From the NCBI GenBank assembly GCA_022453515.1, contig JAJNNY010000040.1, positions 124,001-188,000 of the forward strand: 64,000 nt of DNA, written 5' to 3'. The translations under genes and the position numbers were made by a program. This stretch comes from Astrocystis sublimbata. Taxonomy: Eukaryota; Ascomycota; Sordariomycetes; Xylariales; Xylariaceae. Shown here piece by piece: positions 25,837-37,600 of this stretch (the first letter of the stretch is position 1; the number at the start of each line of letters is the position of its first letter). Under the pieces are notes generated by a model. The model worked only from the letters and a program-made list of their open reading frames with translations. It searched no databases and was not told where the DNA came from.

Positions 25837-28800
25837 TCAAGGCAAACTCATGAACAGCTCCAGCAGCTTTGGGTAGTTCGGGGTTCTGCAATCACGATGT
25901 CAGCAGCCAGTTCTTCGTCAGTCACAGTGTTTTCACGACCCCATCTCGCCGAAGGACTGCCAGAATCCAAGAAAGTAGCGCATGACGAATGCTTGCTTGC
26001 TTACCCCATTCCCGTAACCGGGTCCCAGCCCTCCAGAGCCGGGAACCCAGTCGTTTTGCACCCGGCATTGTCGCCTACCGTTATATCGTTGAACACCTCA
26101 GGACTGCGACAGTAGTAATTCAGAACATTAGCCCTCGCTCACTCAAGTAAGTAGCCTCATAAAAACTCACTGCGCGTAAAGAACCGGATGTATAAACCCC
26201 ACAGGCCCCTTCCCCATCTCCAGCCGCTCTTCATTAATAAGCGTAACCACACCGCCCCAAAGCGGCGCACTCGCCGACGTGCCCCCAATACTCACCAAGC
26301 GCCCTCCGCTCGAGATAACAAAGCGATCCCCGTTCGCCGCGACGTCAGGATAGGCTCTGCCAATGGTATTGAAGCGCCCGATGCCGGCGCGCGCATTACT
26401 GTAATTCGCACCGCCGCCCTCGTAGCCTTCAAAGTCCAGATCCGCCTTGGCGAGATACGCCGACACAATATCGGCCTGCCATTCTGGCGCGTCGTAGATA
26501 TTCGAAAACCCGCCCCCGGACCGGAAGCGCGAGGTCGCGACCTCGGCGTCTTTTCCCGCTGTGCGGTTCGTGGGGAGGTACGTGGAGCCGACGGTTAGGA
26601 TGTAAGGACACGTCGCCAGGAACTGCGGGTTGAAGACGTCGTACGCGAGACCCATGCAGCCGCTCGGGTTTGAGAAGGTCGAGAACCCCGCTACCCCGTC
26701 GTCGCCGGAGGCGATCATTATAGTCGACCCCTGTAAGCCTAGCTTCATGATCTCGCCGCATTGTCGCTGCTGGTATGATGCCGGCAGCTCGGCTTCGGCG
26801 CCGCTGTAGGAGATGGAGATTACGTTGGTGGCGTTGTACACGCCGCAGTTGAGCTCCCCTTTGTAGCCTCCCTCGTGCGGGTTCGGGTAGGATGGGTCTT
26901 TGCACTCGGCGCGCTCGCAGTTGCCTTTTTCGCCGTAGGCTTCGGATGTGCAGTAGCTGCCGTCGATGGCGTTCCAGAAGTCTGGGGTGTTGGATGGTGT
27001 GAGTAGTGTTTGGGGTTTAGTATGTCAGGGGTTGGGGATGGGTAGGTTGATGATGGTGAAGGTGGAGGTGATGGTGAAGAGGAAGGCGAGGAGGGAAACA
27101 CTCACTGTTGAAGAATCCGGCGTACTCGCTGCTGGTCGTCTGCGATTGCTGGTACCATTCGTCGTCGACCTGGAACAGAGCCGGCTCCTGCGGCCAGATC
27201 AGCCCGTACGCCATCTGGAAATCGAGATTGGACTCTGCGCCGGCTCGGTTGAGGTTGGAGGTCGGCCCTTCGCCGCCGTTGACGGAGAGAAGCTCGGGGA
27301 ATGTTCCGTTTGGGATATTGCTTTGATACGCTCCATTGTCAGTGATAGATCTTTTTCTTTTTCGTTCGTTTTCTTCACGACTTTACGAAAAACTCGATTG
27401 TCGGGTTAGAGGTCTACTCACTCGGTAAAAGCCCAGAAGAAGGTATCAAGATCCTGCTGCGTGTAATGCTGGCCCAGGCTCTGGAAGATACCCATCTTAT
27501 TGCCGGCATGCTTCTTCGTTCCTTTGGGAATTCCGTACAATTCTGTTCACTCCGGATTAGAAAGATATTTCATGTATAGCACTGACATGTTCACTTTGAA
27601 AGGACTTACGCCTGATACAATCCGGAGTTATGTAGGTATCGCAGTCTCCCGCGAGCGTCAAATTGCCCGAGAGAACATCTTCTGGCCGGATAGGCTCTGC
27701 GAAACGCAACGGGCCCCGGAATTTGGGATCTGCTGTTTTCGTCGTGTATGTTGATCGCGCGCGAAACCTCCTGCTTGTCATCTTTCCTAGGGTTGAGTCG
27801 CTTGGGTCCACGACCTCCGCCAGTCTGGGAATACTATCGTCGCCGTTGCCGACGTCTCGATCAAATAGGTTCTTGTCGAGCTTGCCGCCGTTTCCCATGA
27901 GTTTCACGCCGGGGGTGATGTAGTCGAGGTGTTGCTTGACATGCTTGGGAACGTGGTACCTGGGGTAGCGTAAGTAAGTAGTTGATGATAAGGTTTTTGA
28001 AAGGGACAGTGGGCATGAGATAGGATAGGGGCTGCACAACTCACTCGTCGCAGCCGATGTCTTTGGCTCCGGTCATCTTGTGCTCCCACACATGGTAGTC
28101 TGCCATCAAGAGATCTTCGACCTGGTCGACGGACGCATCGAATTGAAGCCACTGTGTGGTTCGCACGCATCATCAGCAGCCAAACACTTATAATTGTAGG
28201 AAGTCGGATAGACAGCATTCCGTGCTCTTAATAAGACCCTAATTATAAATTCCCGTAAGGAGATACGAAACGCAACTTCAATGACAAACCTCTCCAAATT
28301 TCACTCACCTGCTTATTCGCCGACTGCGAAATAGCACTAGGTTCAATACCCGCCTCGACAAGCCACGACTTAACAGCCTCAACACTCGACTCCGCCGGCG
28401 CAAAGAAGTCGACCACCTCTTCGGCGGACAGATGCTTGCCGTAGTTCGCCGACGCCGGATTTGATCTGGGTATCTCGCCGTTAGCTTCAAGCTTTGGAAT
28501 CATGCTTTGCCCCTAGTTCATTTCAACCAAGCTTCCTTCTTCTAAATTTCCGCCCTTTGAGGAAAATCGAGTCGTAATTTACATATCCATCAACAACTCA
28601 TGCCCACCATGCAAGTTCTGCTGCTTCAGCCCAATGCGCATAGGCAGCAGCGCCTCGCGCTTCGCGCGCTCCACCTTCGCCCACACGGCCCCTTGGGCTT
28701 TCGTCCGTTTCTCATGGCGCGCGTGGGTGTGCGGGATGACTCGTTTCGCGAGCTGAGGCTGAGGCGGCGCAAAAGGACTAATAGGGTTGGCGATTGCCTC

Positions 28801-28845
28801 ATGGGCTGCCAGGCCTAGCACGAGGAGGAGTTGGACGAGCTTCAT
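25837..28845 (-). CDS. Sedolisin (S53) serine-carboxyl peptidase, SedB/tripeptidyl-peptidase type, 723 aa
   Basis: Secreted acid protease, likely releasing tripeptides. Nine exons: 28845-28583, 28465-28309, 28151-28045, 27959-27610, 27542-27422, 27320-27106, 26981-26171, 26103-26005, 25885-25837; eight GT-AG introns in phase. Signal peptide (MKLVQLLLVLGLAAHEAIA), pro-kumamolisin propeptide (LLMDISNPASANYGKH; HLSAEEVVDFF), then the S53 catalytic domain: Glu362 and Asp366 (RAGAESNLD), oxyanion Asp498 (ASGDDGVAG), nucleophile Ser640 (GGTSASAPLWGG) and C-terminal Ca2+-site residues (FNDITVG, GWDPVTGMGTP). All catalytic residues are present, so the enzyme should be active after propeptide removal. 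The acceptor of exon 6 is ambiguous: AAG at 27321 gives FTDNIPNG, while an upstream AG near 27350 adds about ten in-frame residues. The shorter form matches the family better. Convergent with the PDI-like gene. Confidence 0.93.
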
Positions 28846-29589
28846 TATCAGTCAGTCAGTAGTCACTTGGATTTATTTCCCGGACTTGCGCCACGGCTTG
28901 CGGAATCCCTAGGAATCAATCATCTTGAAAATCGCACAGAGGGGGGCATGGTGTGAGATATATGATTCAGTTGCATTGTATAACTGTAATCTCGAATACG
29001 ATCATCTATGGCGTGCTGCCAGGGAGGAACACAGGCTAATGTCACGACGAAGTCTGGGCGCCTTTGGGAGGATATTTCATGTAGAGTGTTTTGGAGTAGC
29101 TACTATACAGAGCTTGACGTCAAGCAGGATATTGTTTTGGACTGATTGGCCGTGCCCCGAATCTGCTGATGGGCGCAATATAGCCGGAGCGGCACGTAGA
29201 TTTTTGAGCAGATCTCACTGCGCCGACCGCCTTGATTGGTAGATTCTGATGTGGTCAGGGCCTATTCTGGATTGGTTCGGGACCTGCTCGTCGTTGAAAC
29301 AATCCTAGTATTACTGTAAAGACTCCGATTTGTTGTTAGATCTCTTTTCACAGATTACTTACTCAATCTGATCTGGTATTGGGTATGGGGAGCGCAAAAC
29401 AGGGAGAATTGACTTGTACCAAGCCAATGCAGACTCCAAATGGCTGGACATGAAAATTCTTGTGTCGTTGAAGCTTCATAAACCCAAGCAGTATGGTTAG
29501 GGCCTCTCCCGATCTCATATTGCATCAAGAATTTCCTTGGTCACATGTTCTTTTGTCATTTTTTATCGGGTATCTTGACTTCATCTGAA
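28846..29589. other. Intergenic, no gene seen
   Basis: 744 bp between the protease start and the RFC subunit stop, both on the minus strand. It contains the protease promoter and RFC 3' UTR. Confidence 0.6.
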
Positions 29590-30891
29590 CTAGCCCACAA
29601 GTTCGCAACCCTCCCTCACAACGCCCACCACGGCGCCCGTCTGGATGGTCTCATTCGCTCCACCCGAGACCCTGTACTCAATCTCGGCGAGGCCGTCAAG
29701 CCACCGTACCATGACCTCGGGCTTGACCTCCATCGTGACCAGCTGCTCCGATAGCGCGGTGATGATATCGGCCAGCGCAAGGCCGTTGGCGACTTTGAGG
29801 GTGTTAATGGTGGACAGGCAGGTCGTCACATCGCTCGTGGTCAGCAGGGTGTTGACAATCTTGGTGATGGCGTCGGGCGGCGGCGCGGCTATGCAGTTGT
29901 AGATTGTCTCTGTGGTGATGGTCTCGCGGACGATGTCCTTTTCGGCGATCTTGGGTGCGTTTCTTTCTTGCATGGGTGTGCCTGTTGGTTGAAAAGGTTC
30001 ACATTAGTAAACTGCCTCGTATATCGAAAAACTGATGGGAGCCTGCGGCACTTACTGGAGGCATGACAAGCTTGTAGTACATTCAGCGCTCGTCGCATAT
30101 CACCTTTGCTGAGCGTGACAAGTGCATCGGTGGCCTCGGCGTCGATCTTGACGCTCTCTTCGGTGATGACCTTGTCCACCAAGACCCGGATATCCCCCTC
30201 CTTCAACGGACTGAAGCGGAAGCGGGTGCATCGCGACAGCAGGGCGGGCGACAGCTTGTGTGTGTAGTTGGCGATGACGCAGAAGCGCGTGTTGGCGGTG
30301 TACTTTTCCATGATACGGCGCAGGGCCATCTGGGCCGTGTTGGTCATGGCGTCGGCCTCGTCAAGAACGATGAGTTTGAACGCAGCGACGCCGCCGGCGC
30401 GCGCACCTCCAGTGGTGAATATCTGCTTGGTTGAGGCGAAGGTCTTGATCTGCTCGCGCACAACGTCGATACCGCGGTCGTCGGAGGCGTTGAGCTCGAG
30501 GACCATCTGACGCATGTTGTCTTGGCCGTATATGCGGCGGGCGAGGGCCAAGACGGTCGATGTTTTCCCCGTACCAGGGGGGCCGTAGAGGAGGAGATGT
30601 GGTAAGCGGTTCGAGTCTACGAATTTGTTGATGGTGGCGAGGATGTCTTGGTGGCCCGAGACGTCGTTCAGGGTGACGGGGCGGTATTTCTCGACCCTTG
30701 TGCAAGGTTAGAAGAACGTCGAATGCTGTGCTCGCTGAAGGCTCGAAGGCCTCTTACCAGGGAAGAGAATCTTCGGCTTCTACGGGTAGATTGGCAGCGC
30801 TTCGCTTGCCTTTCGCGGTGTTGTCCGAGGAGAAGACGATGTTGTTAGACGGCGGACCGTCGACGTCCATCTCATCCTCGAAATCGGACAT
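29590..30891 (-). CDS. RFC3: Replication factor C small subunit (yeast Rfc3 / human RFC5 type), 388 aa
   Basis: AAA+ clamp-loader subunit that helps open and load PCNA; also shared by alternative RFC complexes; nuclear. Three exons: 30891-30758, 30696-30056, 29981-29590 (introns 61 and 74 nt). After an acidic N-terminal extension come PWVEKYRP (RFC box), Walker A GPPGTGKT (residues 83-90), [15 protein letters not shown], Walker B VLDEADAM, the SRC arginine-finger motif in [10 protein letters not shown], and [11 protein letters not shown]. The C-terminal collar domain has IEYRVSGG near its end, as in yeast Rfc3 (IEYSISKG). A Gly/Ala-rich insert ([12 protein letters not shown]) before Walker B is longer than in budding yeast. 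The start is placed at [10 protein letters not shown]; an in-frame ATG 54 nt upstream gives an unlikely leader. Confidence 0.96.
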
Positions 30892-31997
30892 ATTGAAAGT
30901 GTGGGTAGGTGGAATACGATCTTGATCAAATCGAGTTGTAGACAATCAGATGCGTAGGAAATCCGAAGGGTCGAAGTGGTTATTGTGGTGGTGGTGCTGT
31001 GGACTGTGCGTTCGTTTGTTGTTGTCGATGATGATGATGATGATGCTAAAAGTGAGGAAGGAAATAGTAATAAGTAAATCAGGGCCAATTGAAGATTCCA
31101 CATGCTGAAAGACGCGTAAAGTGAGCTGTAGCGCGTTGTGGGGTAAGTACCTACCTAGGTACCTAGCCCTGTCTAGGTAAGTCCCTACTCGGGTACTGAT
31201 TCTCCAACAGGCTCTACATGATGCTGATAACCTGTGCATAAAACAAACCTTTACGAGTAATTGAGACGAAATGTATTAGTGTTGTACTGTTAGTCTTACA
31301 ATAGCCTAAGACTTCAACTTGAAATCGAATTATTTAGATATCTAGGTAGGTAATATCACGTTTAACGGATTATAGAGGGTTCCAAGCTTGAGACTCGAGT
31401 TTGCGTGATGTCTAACAGTCTGAGAACTCACGAGTCCGCTGATTATCCTGCCACATATGGCGCCTGGAGTCATAGTTCCAGTATATAGACGTCGAGTGTC
31501 GTCATATACCTATGTAGTAGTGTAGTAATTATTGGCCCCATGGTTTCCTCCGACTCTACATGCAATGTGACATAGGGTAGGCGCAGCAGAGCAGCCCACG
31601 CCCCGTACGTCACTTTGTGTCAGGTGTCACGGTAGCATGGGCTTCATCATGACCTAGGGGCTCCCCTGTAGAGGCTGTCTGGGCTGTTAGCTTTGTGTAT
31701 ATAAGGGCTGGGCGGCTCCCACTGAATGGGAGAGCCCAGGAATCAATAGAATTGACACTTGACCCCTACTATTCTACTTGACTATTTGGCCATTGCTATA
31801 TTCCTTCACTCTGGTGCAAAAGCACTTGATACTTTGCTTACTTCTTACGTACAGCCTTAGCTCTTCTTCTTTTCTTTTCTTTTCTTTTTACCAATACCTA
31901 AACATTTAGGTCTTTCATACCTGTTAATAAAGCTTGTCCAAGCTTTTGCACTTCCTCGTAGTGATAACAGTCCCTTCCAGTACACAAATTCATTAAC
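30892..31997. other. Intergenic region between divergent RFC3 and DUF3176 genes
   Basis: 1.1 kb. It includes a CTACCTAGGTAC near-palindrome at 31151-31162, a GAT-rich run near 31027-31044, and the LTR-like block described separately. Confidence 0.6.
31500..31840 (+). mobile_element. Possible solo LTR or LTR-like promoter block
   Basis: Compositionally distinct block upstream of the DUF3176 gene, with a TATA box (GTATATAAGG at about 31697-31706) and then a GC-rich hairpin: GGCTCCCA at 31714-31721 pairs with TGGGAGAGCC at 31727-31736 (one bulge). This is followed by a CCAGGAATCAATAGA segment, an arrangement often seen in fungal LTR promoters. Possible borders are TGTAGTAGTG near 31513 and CCCCTACTA near 31773, which are weakly inverted. 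I could not define a target-site duplication or a second LTR, so a native promoter is an equally valid reading. Confidence 0.3.
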
Positions 31998-34272
31998 ATG
32001 GACAATGAAACACCACAGGATGTTCATTACAGGCCTCTCAGTCTAAACCTTGGACAAAACGAGTTTGGCCAATTGATACATTCCATTGATGCCATCGGAT
32101 CGGACCAAATCACTAGTCACAGTGAGACAGGTTCTTCGGATACCGCTGCTCCCAGTCTAGTTGCCCGCCGATGTGACAGCGCAAGGTCGGCTAGCACTGA
32201 TACAGTCCAGGAACACATAGGGCCCAATGAGACTGAAGGTTACTGGTCTGCCCTGAAGCAATACTGGCAGCTCTGGTTTTGGGAAACTGTCTCTTTCCTG
32301 GCTGTCATCGCTCTACTGGCGAGCGTCATTGGTATCCTTGCAGAGAATAATGGGAAAAAACAAATCGAATTACCTTATCGCATCTCCTTGAATACTTTGG
32401 TCGCCTTACTGTCAACATTGTTGAGAACGCTGATGCTTATTATACTTGAAAAAGGTTTGTATAAACCCTCGAATACTTTGATCTGACGATCTCAGCTGAC
32501 TTATTGACAGTCATTGGTCAAGGCAGGTGGTCGTGGTTTCAAGTTCCCCGTGCTCTGTACGATTTAGAAATTTTCGATAGAGCCGGGCGGGGTCCTTGGG
32601 GCTCGTTGAAGTATCTGACGCGGATACATCGATTGTACGTACGATAAACCTCTTTCCAAACTGTTCTCGGTATACAAAGCTAAAAGTTTCCAGACATCCT
32701 TCGACCATAGCAGCTGTTGTTCTAATACTCTCCCTTGGGATCAGCACTTTCACACAGCAAGCGATACAGAGTACAGAACGCACCAAGCTAGAGCCAGGCC
32801 AAACCGCGTGGGTTCGCAAAGCCCAGATCATATGGGGTCAAAACGGAAATTCAATAGATTTGCCCTCACTAGATATTCCAGCAGTTGAGGCGCTTTTCGA
32901 GGTCCAGGGGTTTGAAACTCGCCAAATACCATTCTCTTGTCCATCGGGAAACTGCACATTCAGAAATACTTACGCATCAGTCGGTATTTGTAACAAATGT
33001 GCCGACGTAACTCCCCATATGGGGTTCACCTTCGCAAATCATACTCCGGATGCCTCTGATGAACATCCCGAGTTGAGAAAGCCAAATACAGATCTTTATT
33101 GCCAATGGCCTACACAGAATAGAACTACAGATATTCCTTATGCACCACGGAGTCACGTTGGGTCATTTTTATGCAACTACACAGCCACCGGAATTCCATT
33201 TGACTGCAATGAAACGGAGGATGCAATACATGCCGACTTTACCAGTCATTGGACAATATATGAAACCGAGGCTGATTGGGATCCAGAAGTTAACCAAGAC
33301 CCTACATTTCAAGCCAAATTTGGTGTGGTGACTGCGTCAATGTCAGGCTTTTTGACTGCAAGTGGAAACATACATACGGCTTGCAATCTCCCCGTCCCTG
33401 TTAAAGACCGCGAGAAGTCATTGCCGAATACTACTGACCCGATATTCTCGGTGTGTTGGTTATATCCGTGTCTTCGACATTACAACGGATCAGTCACCAA
33501 TGGGATACTTCGGGAGGTTGTAGTGGACACTGAATTACTTCCACTGCGGGATAGGCTCAGGGGGGAACCCACTTATGGTTCATACGACAGGCTTTGCCGT
33601 GGCAATGGAACAAGAATGAATGACACAGTGGGCACACCGGAGTTTACCGGCGACAAGTACTCACCAAATAACAGCCAAACTACTGACTTGGATTGCTGGT
33701 ACGAAATAAGAGGCAACCCAATAGGACTCTTCGCGTTGAGTAAATCTCTGAACTGGCTGAGTGGTGTATTTTGGGAAGCCGGTCAGCTTTGGATGTCCTA
33801 CATGGTGGGTTTACCGTGGGCAACAGAGTTTAGGTATGAGGGTGGTGTAGACACGTTAAGCAGCATCTCGAGCGGAATGGACCGCTTGGCAACCGCCATG
33901 ACCAATGCTTTACGCACCGTTGGCAGCGATAGCCACGGTGGAGATGGCAGAATATACGGGCAAGTTTGGTCCCAAGGCGTCTGCACACAAATCAACTGGC
34001 CATGGTTTTCATTTCCGGCAGCTCTGATCCTGGCCACTCTCTACATTCTCGTAGCTTCGATCGTTGGTGGTGTGAGGAAGCAGACGGCGGCGCGCACATG
34101 GAAGTCCTCAGCTCTTCCGCTTCTCTACTACGGGCCCCCAAGACAACATGAGATGCGGGGACTAGAGACCGAGCGCGACTTACGTCGCGACGCCAAACAG
34201 AGGAGAGTATGTCTTCGAGAGGATGATGAGGGAAATTGGAGATTGAATAATGAAGCGACCATGGAGAAATGA
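31998..34272 (+). CDS. DUF3176 family multi-pass membrane protein, 719 aa
   Basis: Function unknown; a family common in Pezizomycotina and expanded in many species. Three exons: 31998-32454, 32511-32634, 32694-34272 (introns 56 and 59 nt, GT-AG). Family marks: WFWETVSFLAVIALLASV (TM1, about 93-115), LNTLVALLSTLLRTLMLIIL (TM2, about 129-150), the cytosolic signature WSWFQVPRALYDLEIFDRAG then RGPWGSLKYL, and TM3 (about 197-213, AVVLILSLGISTFTQQ). A long Cys- and N-glycosylation-rich segment follows (several NxT/NxS, CPSGNCTFRN), presumably extracytosolic, then TM4 (about 632-653, ALILATLYILVASIVGG) and a short charged tail. Four helices place both termini on the same side. Its promoter may come from the LTR-like block; it is followed 408 bp later by the HET receptor on the same strand. 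Confidence 0.88.
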
Positions 34273-34680
34273 ATTATCTCGGGTTGGATGTTCGCGATTG
34301 CGTTAACGAATAACAAGCAAAGCAGACGCTATCGAATTTCAAGCTGGCAAACAACAATTGGATGCAGGCCAAGAGAACCCTCCTTTAGTAAATACCTTTT
34401 AAAAGCACTTATGCCGTTAATTCATTCTGCCTCATAAGGCTCAATAGGCCTGGAGAACCACTTATTACCACTTGCAGGGTGTCTGCTGACAGGATCTCGA
34501 CGATATCAAATGCGACCCGGATTGATGCCTGGAACAGGTGTTCTGACATTTGCGCTGTGTCTACCTGAGTTCAAGAATGCATAATGCTATTCTCTTCTCA
34601 TCACTGATATACATAATTCATGTGGACGTGATGCGATAAGGGAGATTCTTGACAATGACTTCTTGCCAGCCAGTTTGAAC
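34273..34680. promoter_or_regulatory. Spacer and promoter of the HET receptor gene
   Basis: 408 bp between the DUF3176 stop and the receptor ATG. A short upstream reading frame starts at 34655 (ATG ACT TCT TGC, stop seven codons later) and ends just before the receptor ATG. It could act as a minimal upstream ORF if transcribed. Confidence 0.4.
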
Positions 34681-37600
34681 ATGCGCTTACTAGAATGCCA
34701 AGACGACGGAAGTTTTCGCCTAACCGAAGACTTCATCGGCGATAGAGCAATACCCCCTTACGCCATCCTCTCCCACACCTGGAGCCAAGAAGACAAAGAT
34801 GAAGTCAGCTATAATGACATGCAGCAAGGGACCGCGTCACACAAGCCGAGCTATGCAAAGATTCAATTCAGCGGGAAGCAGGCGCTGCGCGACGGGCTGA
34901 GGTTTGTCTGGGTCGATACCTGTTGCATCGACCGTCCCAATCACTCCGAGCTGACGGAAGCGATCAACTCCATGTTCAACTGGTATAAAAACTCTGCGAA
35001 ATGTTACGTTTATCTATCAGACGTAGTCAGCGAAGGCGATCGTCATGGCCATATATCCTCGCCGCCGCTATGGGATTGGGCGTTTCGTAACAGCAGGTGG
35101 TTCACGCGGGGCTGGACGCTTCAAGAGCTACTGGCTCCGTCATCCGTGGAGTTTTTCACATCTGATCAGCAGTGCTTAGGGGACAGGACCTCGCTTGCCC
35201 CGAAGATACATGAGATTACTGGCATACCTCTGGGGGCTCTAAATGGAGCTTCATATCTTGACTTCTCCGTTGATGAGCGCCTAGAGTGGTGTCGGGGACG
35301 AATGACCAGGCGCCCTGAAGACATAGCTTATTGTATGTTGGGGTTGTTCAACGTCCATATGTCTTTGATATATGGCGAGGGAAAAGATAATGCATTCAGA
35401 AGACTCCAAGAGGAAGTCAACTGGCGCCAGCGTATTTCCAACGGACCATCGAAGCCCTCTCATCCCGCTTTTGGTAAGTGTATGCTGCAAATACCGTTGT
35501 ATGACAAACTCGTGACAGGTACAGGGCCACCGCTGATTGCAAGTTATGAAGCTCCATCGAGAGCTCTTTGGACCGTCCCGTTCGGTCGCAATAAGAACTT
35601 TGTGGGTCGGGAGCCGATTCTATCGCGCCTCCTCGACGTGGTCTCTCCAGATGCAGACGTGGATGACTGCCAGCGAACTGTTCTCGAAGGGCTCGGAGGC
35701 ATTGGAAAGACTCATATTGCGCTTGAGCTTGCGCATCGTTTACGTGAGCATCAGCCCAAATGCTCCGTCTTCTGGGTTCCTGCCGTGGATGCTGCGAGCT
35801 TCGAGAATGGGTATCGACAGATTGCGACGAAGTGTCAACTGACGGAAGAGAGCCGGGAGGAAGAAGACGGTCCTGAATGCGTCATGTCACTCGTCAAAGA
35901 TGCATTAAGTCAAGAGAAATGGGGCCCATGGTTGATGATCATAGACAATGCTGACAACACAGACCTAGTCCTAGGTGTAAGTGGTTTGGCTCATCATCTT
36001 CCATTCAGCCGGAAGGGGTCAATCCTTCTGACTACTAGGAACCATGAAGTCACGACTGGACTTGATGTCCCATTGGAATTGATTTTTCCCGTGGATGGGC
36101 TGGACGACAATGACGCAGCAGCTCTGCTGGGCACGAAGCTTTTACCGCGCCAGACGAAAGACCCAACCAGTGTACAAGAACTATTAGCCCTCCTCGCCAA
36201 CCTTCCATTGGCGATCAGACAAGCATCCTCCTATATGGCGACAACTGGCATGACAGTGACCAAGTATCTCGCTCATTGCCAATCAAGCCCACGCTCGTTC
36301 ATCAAACTACTGAGTAAAGACTTCGAGGACCGGTATCGGTATAAAGCAACACGAAATCCGGTCGCGACAACGTGGCTCATGTCATTCAATCTACTCATGA
36401 AAGAGAAACCGCTGGCTGCCAAATATCTCAGGTTCATGTGTCTCCTATCGGCGCAGGAGATCCCAATGTACTTACTGCCAATCGCAGAGGACGAACTAGA
36501 CGCGGAAGAAGCTATTGGTGCGCTCAAGGGACACGCGTTCATTGACGAGAGGATGGACTCTGCGTTGTTCAGCATGCACCGGCTCGTGCGGCTCGCTACA
36601 CAAAACTGGATCAAAACTGAGGGTGATTGGGACGCTTGCGTCGACGAAGTTACAAATCGCCTTATAGAAACTTGTCCGAGTTCTCAACATATAAGTAGCG
36701 CAATCTGGTCCGATTATCTACCACATGCGCTCGCAGCTCTAGAGCTTCAAGGAGGCACCAGAAACAGCACATCATTACTATCTCTAACTTGCGGCGTGGC
36801 CGAAGGGAACGAGATTATTGGGAAATACGCCATGGCAGAGCAGATGCACCACAAGACTCTGGCGATGAGGCTCGACACTCTAGGAGAGGCGCATCCGGAC
36901 ACACTAGCCAACTCCAACGCCCTTGCTCGCACATTCATGAAAAACGGGAAGTTGCAAGACGCCTCGCAGCTCTACCGCAAGACTCTCACTGTAGCCAAAC
37001 AGTCACTAAGTCCAATGCACTCTATCACGCTTCATACACTAAACGAATTTGCCGTCGTGCTTCAACGCCAGGGGGAATACAAAGAAGCAGAGAACCTCCA
37101 TCGCGCGACCTTCTCCCACCTGACCGTAACCCTCGGAGCCAACCACCCTTCAACCCTCGACAGCAAGCGAAACATCGCCTACACACTGCGCAAGCAAGGA
37201 CGATACCGCGAAGCCGAAGCGCTGCAGCGCGAAGTGCTCGCCTCGACCGAGGCCGTCTTCGGCACGCACCACCCCGAGACCATGCAGAACCTCAACAACC
37301 TGGCCAGCACGCTTCTCAGCCAAGGACACGCCGAAGAAGCCGAAAGCATGTATCGGTCGGTCATGCTTGCGCTCGTGGACGAGCTCGGAGACGCGCATCC
37401 GATGACGCTCAAGTCCAAGTCTAATCTCGCGCGCACTCTGACGAGTCTGGGTAAATACTCACAAGCTGAGACGATGCATCGCGAAGCTCTCGAAGCCATG
37501 ACTCTCGTGCTCGGAACACAGCACCCGCATACGCTGCAGGGCATGAGCAAACTCGGCGTGTCGCTCTGGCGGCAGGAGAAGTTCGCTGAGGCAGAGGGGA

